Part shown: positions 6,241-12,221 of the stretch, one piece after another
Position numbering within the stretch: the stretch's first letter is position 1
Layout: every line of letters starts with the position of its first letter
Assembly (NCBI GenBank): GCA_002320595.1
Contig: DCKB01000066.1
Coordinates: forward strand, 1 to 12,389
Direction: 5' to 3'
Length of the DNA: 12,389 bases
DNA from: Christensenella sp. UBA1685
Lineage (GTDB): Bacteria; Bacillota; Clostridia; Christensenellales; CAG-138
Notes under the pieces: generated by a model
What the model was told of the DNA's origin: nothing
The model's input: the letters and a program-made list of their open reading frames with translations, nothing else
The model's database searches: none
Position numbers and translations under genes: made by a program

Positions 6241-7320
6241 TTATTCTGCCGGCACAAGGGAAAGCCATTCGATTTTTCCATCATAAAGTTCCCAAACGGC
6301 AGAAACGCCGTTGCGCTGTGCAAGCGCGCGGCCCTGCTCATACGGAAGGTTGAACAGCGCTGTGGAAAACGCATCCGCCAGCCCGGAATCCGCATGCGTG
6401 ACGGTCACTGCTTTCACATAGTCCGCAGGCATCAGGGTGTCCGGGTCGATAATATGATGATATGCTGCGCCATCCACCGTATAATAGCGCTGATATCCGC
6501 CGCTTGTCACAAGCGATGCATCCACAAGCTCCACCGTGCCAAGCGCTGCCGAAGCATCGTCCGGATCCTGCACGTCAATGCGCCATGGTTTGCCGTCCGC
6601 CCGCGTACCAAGTGCGCACACGTTTCCGCCAAGGTTCAGCAGCATGCTTGTCACTCCGCGTTCCCGGGCATTGTCGCACGCAAGCTGCGCCGCAAACCCT
6701 TTCCCGATCGCCCCCACATCCAGCCGCAGTTCCGGATCGGCAAGATAGACCGTCCCCGCGTCCTCATCCAGAACCACCGCTTCGATGTCCGTGTGTGCTG
6801 CCGCCTGCTCCAGCGCAGCCCGTTCGGGCAGGGCTGCAGAATCCGGATCCGCAATGCCCGCCGTGCGCGCATCGTGCCAAAGCGTAAGCACGCTCCCGAA
6901 TGCGATGTTCACGCGCCCATCCGTCAGGGCGTATACTTCCTTGCCAAATAAAAGCAGGGAAAGGAGTTCCGGTTCCACCGCAACGGGCGCTTTTCCCGCG
7001 TTGTCGTTCACGGTTTTAAGGTTTGCTGTTCCTTCATGCTCCTCGTATATGTCAAACAGGGCATCGTACCGGGCAAGGTCGTCGTATACGGCGCGGAACA
7101 TCTCCTGCGCCTCGGTTTCCCCTTCCGCATACAGCACGATGGTCACCACGGTATCAAACAGGGAAAGGTACGTCATCTCGTACCGCTGCGGCGCCTCCGT
7201 GCAGCCGCCCGCAACCGGCAAAAGTAACGCGGTGCAAAGCACAACCGCAAGGATGCGCGGGGCGAGCAAAGCCCCCCCCTTACATCCCTTTAAATTCATT
7301 GTCCATCGTATGTTGTCCAT
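6241..7320 (-). CDS. apbE: FAD:protein FMN transferase (ApbE) lipoprotein
   Basis: A 359-residue extracytoplasmic enzyme that transfers the FMN half of FAD to a Ser/Thr of target proteins, releasing AMP; the FMN-binding protein at 4764 is the evident target. Lipobox VAGGC gives Cys40 as the lipidated residue. Family motifs are DGRVNIAFGSVLTLW (134-148), LDVGAIGKGFAAQLA (200-214), MLLNLGGNVCALG (226-238), SLVTSGGYQRYY (269-280), YHHIIDPDTLMPA (287-299) and DAFSTALFNL (316-325). The start is uncertain: ATG 7320 (10 bases after mgtE) and ATG 7299 both lack a good ribosome site. A run of eight C (G on the coding strand) at 7272-7279 lies in the signal-peptide codons and is a slippage risk. It is co-oriented with mgtE. 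Confidence 0.92.
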   Translation of the reverse strand: MDNIRWTMNLKGCKGGALLAPRILAVVLCTALLLPVAGGCTEAPQRYEMTYLSLFDTVVTIVLYAEGETEAQEMFRAVYDDLARYDALFDIYEEHEGTANLKTVNDNAGKAPVAVEPELLSLLLFGKEVYALTDGRVNIAFGSVLTLWHDARTAGIADPDSAALPERAALEQAAAHTDIEAVVLDEDAGTVYLADPELRLDVGAIGKGFAAQLACDNARERGVTSMLLNLGGNVCALGTRADGKPWRIDVQDPDDASAALGTVELVDASLVTSGGYQRYYTVDGAAYHHIIDPDTLMPADYVKAVTVTHADSGLADAFSTALFNLPYEQGRALAQRNGVSAVWELYDGKIEWLSLVPAE

Positions 7321-7330
7321 GCAGGTTCCA

Positions 7331-8707
7331 TCACAGCCGGTCCCGCAGAATCGTCAGCGCAAGGCTGAAGAACACTAGGATCGAACATGCGTCCGTAACG
7401 GTTGTAATCATCGGCGCCGCCATGAGCGCAGGGTCAAGCTTAAGCTTTTTTGCAAGCATCGGCAGGATGCAGCCGAGCGACTTTGCTATGCATACCGTAG
7501 CGATCAGCGTAAGGCTTACCACCGCCGCGATCCGCACGCAATCCGGGTTCGGCTCTGCCGCAAGCACATTGTATTGCAGGTAAATGCGCACAAAATTAAC
7601 GACGGAAAGCGTGCCGCCGCAAAGGAGGGCTACGCGGATTTCCTTCCACCAAACGCGCAGGAAGTCGGAAGGCTCAATCTCATCGAGCGCCATGCCGCGG
7701 ATGATCATCGTGGATGCCTGTGAGCCACAGTTTCCGCCGGTATCCATCAGCATGGGGATGAACGAAACCAAGAGCGGCAGCGTTGCAATCGCCGCCTCGT
7801 AATGTTCGAGCATGGCGCCGGTGATCATTGCGGAAAACATCAGCACAAGCAGCCAGATGATACGGTTTTTCGCCAAGGATACAACGGGCATTTTCAAATA
7901 CGTATCGTCGCTGTGCGCAATACCGGCCATCATTTCAAAGTCCTCGGTGTTCGCCTCCTGCATAACGTCCACCGCGTCGTCGATGGTAATGATGCCCACA
8001 AGCCGCTCTTCCTTGTCCACAACCGGAAGCGAAAGCATATCGTACCGGGAGAACAGCTTTGCGATCTCCTCCTTGTCATCCAGTGTATGCGCATGGATGA
8101 CGTTGGTGCTCATGATCGTATCCACCGCCGCATTCGGGTCGGCGAGCAGGAGTTCGCGTACAGTTACTACGCCCTCAAGCTTGCGCTCGGCGCTGATTAC
8201 ATAGCAGGTATAGATGGTTTCCTTGTCAACCCCGGTCTTTCGGATGATGTCGAACGCTTCACGCACCGTAACGTTCCGCCTGAAATAGACGTACTCGTTG
8301 GTCATGATGCTCCCTGCGGAGTCCTCAGGGTATTGCAGATATTCGTTGATGAGCTTGCGGTTTTCATCGCTCGAATTCGCGAGCAGCCGCTTGACGACGT
8401 TTGCGGGCATCTCCTCGATGAGGTCCACATAGTCGTCCATATACATGTCGTCCAGAATAAAGCGAAGCTCGTTATCGCTGATCGCCTCGATGATGCTCTG
8501 CTGCACATCGCTTTCCATGTAGGAAAACGTCTCCGCAGCGAGTTCCTTCGGCATAAGCCGGAACAGGCGGAGTGCGGTTTGCGGCGCCTCCAGCTCATGG
8601 AGTTCCGCAAACACCTCTGCGATGTCCACAGCGTTCATTTCCAACACGGCTTGCTTTACAAGCGCGTACTTCTTCTCCTGCAAAAGCACAAGAACCTTTG
8701 CGATCAT
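7331..8707 (-). CDS. mgtE: MgtE magnesium transporter
   Basis: A 458-residue Mg2+ channel of normal MgtE length. Domains are a cytoplasmic MgtE-N superhelix (about 1-125, rich in D/E), a CBS pair (about 130-255; YPEDSAGSIMT at 126-135 opens it) that senses cell Mg2+, a plug helix, and five membrane helices (about 283-455). The pore motif MLMDTGGNCGSQAS is at 319-332, and LKLDPALMAAPMITTVTDACS (422-442) carries pore-lining Asp425 and Asp439. The start is fixed by GGGAGGT (8716-8722), eight bases upstream. The long leader (about 145 bases) is typical of regulated mgtE genes, but I cannot match it to the M-box riboswitch. It precedes apbE with a 10-base gap, so the flavin genes are probably cotranscribed. 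Confidence 0.95.
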   Translation of the reverse strand: MIAKVLVLLQEKKYALVKQAVLEMNAVDIAEVFAELHELEAPQTALRLFRLMPKELAAETFSYMESDVQQSIIEAISDNELRFILDDMYMDDYVDLIEEMPANVVKRLLANSSDENRKLINEYLQYPEDSAGSIMTNEYVYFRRNVTVREAFDIIRKTGVDKETIYTCYVISAERKLEGVVTVRELLLADPNAAVDTIMSTNVIHAHTLDDKEEIAKLFSRYDMLSLPVVDKEERLVGIITIDDAVDVMQEANTEDFEMMAGIAHSDDTYLKMPVVSLAKNRIIWLLVLMFSAMITGAMLEHYEAAIATLPLLVSFIPMLMDTGGNCGSQASTMIIRGMALDEIEPSDFLRVWWKEIRVALLCGGTLSVVNFVRIYLQYNVLAAEPNPDCVRIAAVVSLTLIATVCIAKSLGCILPMLAKKLKLDPALMAAPMITTVTDACSILVFFSLALTILRDRL

Positions 8708-8761
8708 TTCCGTGTACCTCCCTTTAGGGGCGGCCCCGAATGATCGCGCAGCCGTCCCACA

Positions 8762-8800
8762 TTATTTGATTTTCGTACTAGGGTAAGGGCCTGCGTCCAT
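8762..8800 (-). CDS. Possible leader peptide upstream of mgtE
   Basis: A 12-codon frame (MDAGPYPSTKIK) inside the mgtE leader, behind AAAGGAG (8813-8819) at 12-base spacing. A TTG at 8807, at a better 5-base spacing, opens a different 9-codon frame, MRNGRRPLP. Proline-containing leader peptides regulate enterobacterial mgtA, so a comparable device is conceivable. It may also be chance. Confidence 0.25.
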   Translation of the reverse strand: MDAGPYPSTKIK

Positions 8801-8860
8801 TGCGCAATTTTGCTCCTTTCAAAAAATCGCATGTGAGCGGATGCTCGCATACATATTTAT

Positions 8861-8888
8861 TTTATACCCCTTTTCGCTCTCTTTGCAA
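8861..8888 (-). promoter_or_regulatory. Promoter of mgtE
   Basis: On the minus strand TTGCAA (8883-8888), a 16-base spacer and TATAAA (8861-8866). It implies a 5' leader of about 145 bases before the mgtE ATG. The leader includes a GAGC-ATCC-GCTC hairpin (about 8836-8847) and, close to the ribosome site, GGGGCCGCCCC. Confidence 0.5.
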
Positions 8889-8936
8889 GCGCTAAATGCA
8901 CGAAAATCACAAAAACACCGCATGCCGCCTCTGGGT

Positions 8937-8965
8937 TTGACATGCGCGCGCCGCGATGATACAAT
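8937..8965 (+). promoter_or_regulatory. Strong promoter of the LacI-family regulator
   Basis: TTGACA (8937-8942), a 17-base spacer and TACAAT (8960-8965), with TG at 8957-8958 (extended -10). The expected transcription start is about 8972, at the left edge of the palindromic operator. It is divergent from the mgtE promoter, with about 50 bp between the -35 boxes. Confidence 0.85.
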
Positions 8966-8971
8966 CGTTTT

Positions 8972-8985
8972 TGAAAACGTTTTCA
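8972..8985 (+). promoter_or_regulatory. Palindromic LacI/CcpA-type operator
   Basis: TGAAAACGTTTTCA is a perfect 14-bp palindrome with the central CG typical of LacI/GalR/CcpA-family operators. It sits on the predicted transcription start of the LacI-family gene that follows, so autorepression is the simplest reading. It also resembles a catabolite (cre) site, so CcpA binding is an alternative. Confidence 0.8.
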
Positions 8986-9036
8986 TGTTCCGTTTTCTCT
9001 GCCTTTATCATAGATTTTCCCGCAGGAGATACCGTC

Positions 9037-10050
9037 ATGCAGAAAACCATAACAATTCGGGATGTCGCAAAGCGCGCGGGCGTTGGGATCAGCACGGTTT
9101 CCCGCGTTGTAAACGGCGGCACGGGGGTAAATGAAGCAACACAGGAGCGCGTGCGTGCGGTAATCGCGGAATGCGGCTATGCGCCCAACAGCAACGCGCG
9201 CCAGCTTAAGCAGCGCCGCGCGGATGCAGCGGCCGTAATCGTGCGTGGAGCGGGGAGCATGTTCCTCGCCTCTGTTCTGGAGCTTTTGCAGCCGCGCATT
9301 GAAGCGCTTGGGCTGCGTTTTCTTGCGCATTATATTGACGAACATGACGATGAAGCCGCCGCGGCACGCGCCATCCATGCGGAAAAAAAGGTGCGCGGGA
9401 TCGTTCTGCTTGGCGGCAGCGTCGTCGGGCGCGAGGATCAGCTTGATCTTCCCAACGTCCCCTGTGTGTATGCAACGCTTGATGCGCGCACTGTGCGTGC
9501 AAAAAATGTATTCAGCGTCAGCGTGGACGACCGCGCCGCCGCATATGCCGCAACGGATTATCTGCTTGCGCGCGGGCACCGCAACATTGCCGTGCTCGGC
9601 GGCAGGCTGGATGCGGAAAACCCCATTGCCCTGCGCTTCCGCGGCGTGTTGGATGCATTTTCAGCGCGCGGCCTCGCCTTTCCCCGTGCGAATTACCTGC
9701 CCGCGGGCTTCTCATTCGCCGCGGCCCATGCGGCCATGGGCGCTGCGCTCTCTCAGGGTTTTGGCTGCACCGCCGTGTTCGCCATGTCGGATATCATGGC
9801 CATCGGCGCGGCGCGTGCGCTCGCAGACCACGGCCGCTCCATCCCGGGGGACGTTTCCATCATGGGGTTTGACGGCATTGCGCTTGCGCGCTATATGCTT
9901 CCCCGGCTTACCACCATGTGCCAGAATGCCGAAGCCATTGCGCGCGAAAGCGCCGCACTGCTTGCGCTGGGCCTTTCGGGCGCGCCCGGTGTGCGACATG
10001 TGACCTTGGATGCGGAATTAATCGAGGGGGAATCTGTAGCAAATATATGA
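9037..10050 (+). CDS. LacI-family transcriptional regulator
   Basis: A 337-residue repressor. The N-terminal helix-turn-helix is TIRDVAKRAGVGISTVSRVVNG (about 5-26), with the hinge YAPNSNARQLK; residues from about 60 form a periplasmic-binding-protein-like effector and dimerisation domain (FAMSDIMAIGAARAL, DVSIMGFDGIALARYMLPRLTT). The frame is open from 8956, but ATG 9037 is preferred: it follows AGGAGA (9024-9029) and starts at the usual point before the helix-turn-helix, and the upstream ATG lies before the predicted transcript start. The effector, probably a sugar, is unknown, and no sugar operon is in view. Its last 30 codons are the copy A repeat, so its 3' end may have been replaced when the downstream segment arrived. 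Confidence 0.92.
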   Translation: MQKTITIRDVAKRAGVGISTVSRVVNGGTGVNEATQERVRAVIAECGYAPNSNARQLKQRRADAAAVIVRGAGSMFLASVLELLQPRIEALGLRFLAHYIDEHDDEAAAARAIHAEKKVRGIVLLGGSVVGREDQLDLPNVPCVYATLDARTVRAKNVFSVSVDDRAAAYAATDYLLARGHRNIAVLGGRLDAENPIALRFRGVLDAFSARGLAFPRANYLPAGFSFAAAHAAMGAALSQGFGCTAVFAMSDIMAIGAARALADHGRSIPGDVSIMGFDGIALARYMLPRLTTMCQNAEAIARESAALLALGLSGAPGVRHVTLDAELIEGESVANI

Positions 10051-10055
10051 TATAT
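9960..10055 (+). repeat. Direct repeat copy A: 3' end of the lacI-type gene
   Basis: 96 bp that recur at 11522-11617. They cover the last 30 codons plus stop of the regulator and 5 bp beyond. Only positions 10005 (c versus a) and 10020 (a versus g) differ, both silent third-codon changes (Thr, Leu). The right end falls in a small palindrome, AAATATATGATATATTT (10041-10057), centred on the TGA stop. Confidence 0.95.
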
Positions 10056-10098
10056 TTACTGTTTTTACTTTATTTTTAACATCATTCATCTTATACTA

Positions 10099-10120
10099 AA
10101 CTTATAATTCATTATAAGTT
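10099..10120. promoter_or_regulatory. Perfect AT-rich inverted repeat downstream of lacI
   Basis: Arms AACTTATAAT (10099-10108) and ATTATAAGTT (10111-10120) are perfect complements separated by TC. GTACTTTTT follows. It could be a weak terminator of the regulator gene or an operator for the AT-rich gene downstream. Nothing else coding is seen between 10051 and 10270. Confidence 0.6.
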
Positions 10121-10160
10121 GTACTTTTTCCGATTACCTATTGTTTAATTTTGTATTTGT

Positions 10161-10250
10161 TTTTGATTTAAACTTAATGAAGAGGAGTTGATACTCTTGG
10201 TTTTGATTTATATATTCTTTAATTATAACATTTTTGATTACAACATTTTT
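10161..10250 (+). promoter_or_regulatory. AT-rich control region of the unknown gene at 10271
   Basis: TTTTGATTTA occurs at 10161-10170 and 10201-10210, exactly 40 bp apart, with a related TTTTTGATTA at 10231-10240. AACATTTTT is also repeated (10227-10235 and 10242-10250). A possible promoter is TTGATT (10203-10208) with TAACAT (10226-10231, 17-base spacer), only moderately consensus. The stretch is too AT-rich to be sure which elements matter. Confidence 0.35.
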
Positions 10251-10270
10251 TAGTGAGATAGGAGGTTCGC

Positions 10271-10732
10271 ATGAAAAGATCAATCATTCTATGTCTCGTG
10301 TTTGTTTTTGTGATAAATTTACTCATAGGGGCAACCAATGCTTCTCCCTTAGCAGAAGTTGATCACATACTAATACAGGCAGCTTATATTCCAAATGTGG
10401 GTTCTATCAGCGCCAATCTAAAAAACAACATACTCGACAATGAAAGATACAAAATCGAGATAAATAATTTTGCTTTTAAGCAACTACCAAATCGCTCCTT
10501 TTTCTTCAGCGGGGAAATTAAAGGTGAATATTTCAATATCACTTCTATTCCTTATACAACGCCCGCGAACCATAACGTTCAGGTCTTCTCTGCAAAAGAT
10601 TCCCTTGGCAACTACGATATAATTTATTCTGCACTGGAACGTGAAATATCAAAATCAGCGCGCTATTTTACGGATATTAATTTGTCTCCATATGAGTACA
10701 TGTTGAAGCTATATCTACGCCCTACCCGTTGA
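10271..10732 (+). CDS. Unknown secreted protein, 3' end probably frameshifted
   Basis: A 153-residue AT-rich gene that I do not recognise. ATG 10271 follows a strong AGGAGG (10260-10265). The first about 25 residues are a signal peptide (MKRSIILCLVFVFVINLLIG, then ATNAS), so the product is exported. The rest looks like a small beta-rich domain (NNFAFKQLPNRSFFFSGEIKG) with no cysteine and no catalytic motif that I can name. The frame stops at 10732, but the +2 frame is open from about 10691 to a TAA at 10801-10803 and encodes PYPLNYSHATTNGTKYYTD and then TKYYDVLG. That C-terminal peptide is repeated in frame at 11673-11724, and the TAA lies 7 bases before the next gene. The ancestral protein was therefore probably about 177 residues, cut short by a one-base indel near 10691-10732. 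Confidence 0.7.
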   Translation: MKRSIILCLVFVFVINLLIGATNASPLAEVDHILIQAAYIPNVGSISANLKNNILDNERYKIEINNFAFKQLPNRSFFFSGEIKGEYFNITSIPYTTPANHNVQVFSAKDSLGNYDIIYSALEREISKSARYFTDINLSPYEYMLKLYLRPTR

Positions 10733-10751
10733 ATTATTCGCACGCTACAAC

Positions 10752-10803
10752 AAACGGAACTAAATATTACACAGACACAAAGTACTACGATGTTTTAGGT
10801 TAA
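10752..10803 (+). repeat. Coding repeat r2, copy A (lost C-terminus of the 10271 gene)
   Basis: From the AAC codon at 10753 this encodes NGTKYYTDTKYYDVLG and a TAA. The partner at 11673-11724 encodes NGAEYYACTKRCDVFG and a TGA. About a quarter of the bases differ, with no gaps, and the stops coincide. The pair is far more diverged than the lacI repeats, so it has a different age or history. Confidence 0.75.
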
Positions 10804-10810
10804 TTTCCTT

Positions 10811-11500
10811 ATGAAATGGTTTGGCCGCTTTTTAACATTGAAATCCTTTCTCGCTCTTCTGTTGCTCCTTGCGCTTGCAGTAGCAGCCTTCTCTGCGGAG
10901 CACAGCTATGCGCGTGTACTCCGCAGAGAAATTTCTTCAACATTCCGCATGGTTCACATCACGCAGTTCAAGGCTGCCGACAGTCTTTCCGTCCCAATAG
11001 CGGGTGAATCAAAGATGCTGACCGAAATCATTGGTGCTGGCAGCGCGTTCGATGGGCTGCTCTCTTCTCTAGGAGACTTAAACCGGTATAGCCGGGAATT
11101 AAAGAAGAAACTCCCACAAGAGGAATCTATCGCAGTGACTGCCCTATGCAGCAATATTTCTTATTACCTTCAATATAGTCTGCCGCGCAATTACGGTTTA
11201 CCTGTGGCATATGAACTGCCGGGTCTGCATGAATCTGCGAACGACATCCTGTTTGTGCCAGAGGCTGCGGATATAAAAAAGCTTTCCATGATTCGGGATG
11301 TGAATCAAATCTTGACTGAATGTTCGGCTGCCTATCTTTCCGAAGATATGGGCATCTGCACGTTCCATATTTCTGACCTGCCTGAATTCTATGAATCGGT
11401 TTACATTGAGATCGACTCGTACCTTCAGGAGAATTATGGCATGCAGTTCAGCGATTCATCCTTCAAACACTTTTTCTCCGCACCCCCACAACAACAATAA
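10811..11500 (+). CDS. Unknown membrane-anchored protein
   Basis: A 229-residue protein of unknown family. A basic start (MKWFGRFLTLK) leads into one hydrophobic helix (about 12-28, SFLALLLLLALAVAAF), with the rest outside the membrane or, if the helix is cleaved, secreted. The remainder is mixed helical with no motif that I can name, ending in APPQQQ. Base composition is intermediate between the AT-rich gene before it and the GC-rich chromosome. No ribosome site precedes ATG 10811, but the ancestral stop of the previous gene (TAA 10801-10803) is 7 bases away, so translational coupling is likely. The loss of that coupling by the upstream frameshift could reduce its expression. The codons run cleanly to TAA at 11498-11500, 21 bases before copy B of the lacI repeat. 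Confidence 0.75.
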   Translation: MKWFGRFLTLKSFLALLLLLALAVAAFSAEHSYARVLRREISSTFRMVHITQFKAADSLSVPIAGESKMLTEIIGAGSAFDGLLSSLGDLNRYSRELKKKLPQEESIAVTALCSNISYYLQYSLPRNYGLPVAYELPGLHESANDILFVPEAADIKKLSMIRDVNQILTECSAAYLSEDMGICTFHISDLPEFYESVYIEIDSYLQENYGMQFSDSSFKHFFSAPPQQQ

Positions 11501-11521
11501 AAACATCTTTCTTGGCATGGC

Positions 11522-11617
11522 GCTTGCGCTGGGCCTTTCGGGCGCGCCCGGTGTGCGACATGTGACATTGGATGCGGAATTGATCGAGGGGGAATCTGTA
11601 GCAAATATATGATATAT
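11522..11617 (+). repeat. Direct repeat copy B: orphan 3' end of the lacI-type gene
   Basis: The same 96 bp as 9960-10055, with two silent differences. The frame is still open, so an ATG at 11517 could encode 31 residues (MALALGLSGAPGVRHVTLDA and on to the stop at 11610-11612), but it has no ribosome site and only the tail of the effector domain. It is a gene fragment, not a functional gene. Confidence 0.95.
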
Positions 11618-11637
11618 CTCTATTCATTGCTTGACTT

Positions 11638-11724
11638 ATGTTGGCATTCATTATTCAATTTATTAACAGGATAAACGGCGCTGAATATTACGCATGCACA
11701 AAGCGCTGCGATGTTTTTGGCTGA
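11638..11724 (+). pseudogene. Relic carrying r2 copy B
   Basis: A 28-codon open frame (MLAFIIQFINRINGAEYYAC, then TKRCDVFG) whose last 16 residues match the lost C-terminus of the 10271 gene. The distance from the lacI repeat to r2 is about 640 bp shorter here than in copy A. The likely reading is the end of a second, mostly deleted copy of that gene. Its base composition is more GC-rich than that of copy A. Confidence 0.5.
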
Positions 11725-11736
11725 TTTTAATGCAAA

Positions 11737-11767
11737 AGCCGGCCGGCTGCATGCGCTGCCGGCCGCT
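11737..11767 (-). terminator. Terminator of the lipoprotein gene at 11796
   Basis: CGGCCGGC (11740-11747) pairs perfectly with GCCGGCCG (11758-11765) across a 10-base loop, extended by AG/CT past one bulged C. Read leftward, it is followed by TTTTGCATTAAAA. It sits about 30 bases past the lipoprotein stop codon. Confidence 0.8.
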
Positions 11768-11795
11768 GACCATGCATCCCCCTTGCAATTTGCGC

Positions 11796-12221
11796 TTATT
11801 TTTCCGCCACGCGCCTGTAGGTGGCACCGTCAAACATAAGCGTATCCCCATCAAGCTGGTATTCGACAACCGTGCTTTCCTTGCCGCCGAGGCCATCTCG
11901 CACTTTGATGGTAATGTCCATCTCGGTATCGCTCTTCGCTTTATAGCTGATGGTATAGAGCATGCCCAAGCCTTCAAAGAGGGCCTCCCATTCCTCGTCG
12001 TTCATGGCCCCGTTTCCTTCCATGTCGGTACTGCTCAAGCCATAATACATTGTTCCATCCTTGTTGAACTTCAGACCAAAGCCGTAGCCCGTATCCTCGC
12101 CATCCGTCAGCTCCCATACGCCCACAAGCGCCCTCTGACTTGCATTGCCGCAGGCCGTACACAGCGGAAGCGCAAGGAGCAGGCAAAGCATCGCAACAAA
12201 AATCCGTTTCATTTTCAACAT
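11796..12221 (-). CDS. Small lipocalin-like lipoprotein
   Basis: A 141-residue lipoprotein with lipobox LCTAC (about Cys24). ATG 12221 is chosen because AAGGGGGGAA lies just upstream; the frame extends further up to 12269 without a ribosome site. The mature part opens LVGVWELTDGEDTGYGFGLK, followed by FNKDGTMYYGL, and closes YQLDGDTLMFDGATYRRV. This is the 'G-x-W...F..dG.....Y....L.i' pattern of small secreted lipocalin-like/DUF5640-type domains common in Clostridia. These are about 100 residues long, beta-rich, and of unknown ligand. It stands alone, with its own terminator; a 20-bp tandem repeat lies upstream. Confidence 0.8.
   Translation of the reverse strand: MLKMKRIFVAMLCLLLALPLCTACGNASQRALVGVWELTDGEDTGYGFGLKFNKDGTMYYGLSSTDMEGNGAMNDEEWEALFEGLGMLYTISYKAKSDTEMDITIKVRDGLGGKESTVVEYQLDGDTLMFDGATYRRVAEK

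Larger units (their letters stand above)
10056..11521 (+). mobile_element. Putative small integrated segment between lacI 3'-end repeats
   Basis: About 1.47 kb bracketed by the two 96-bp copies. Its first 700 bp are strikingly AT-rich and the rest intermediate, against GC-rich flanks. It holds two unrecognised genes and no integrase, transposase or replication gene. The layout, with the target gene kept whole on one side and a spare 3' end on the other, is what site-specific integration into a gene's 3' end leaves behind. A decayed tandem duplication is the main alternative. Confidence 0.5.

Noticed and set aside
6163..6951. Plus-strand open frame opposite apbE
   Set aside because: Cys/Arg-rich shadow of apbE with no plausible start signal.
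7802..8743. Long plus-strand open frame (313 codons) opposite mgtE
   Set aside because: A shadow of mgtE; the mgtE domains and pore motif are unmistakable on the other strand.
8708..8888. M-box or ykkC-type riboswitch before mgtE
   Set aside because: I compared the leader with the conserved blocks that I remember and found no convincing match; a covariance search is needed to be certain.
10056..11521. Classic insertion sequence or integron cassette
   Set aside because: There is no transposase, no terminal inverted repeats, no short target duplication and no attC-like hairpin; the flanking repeats are 96 bp of gene 3' end.
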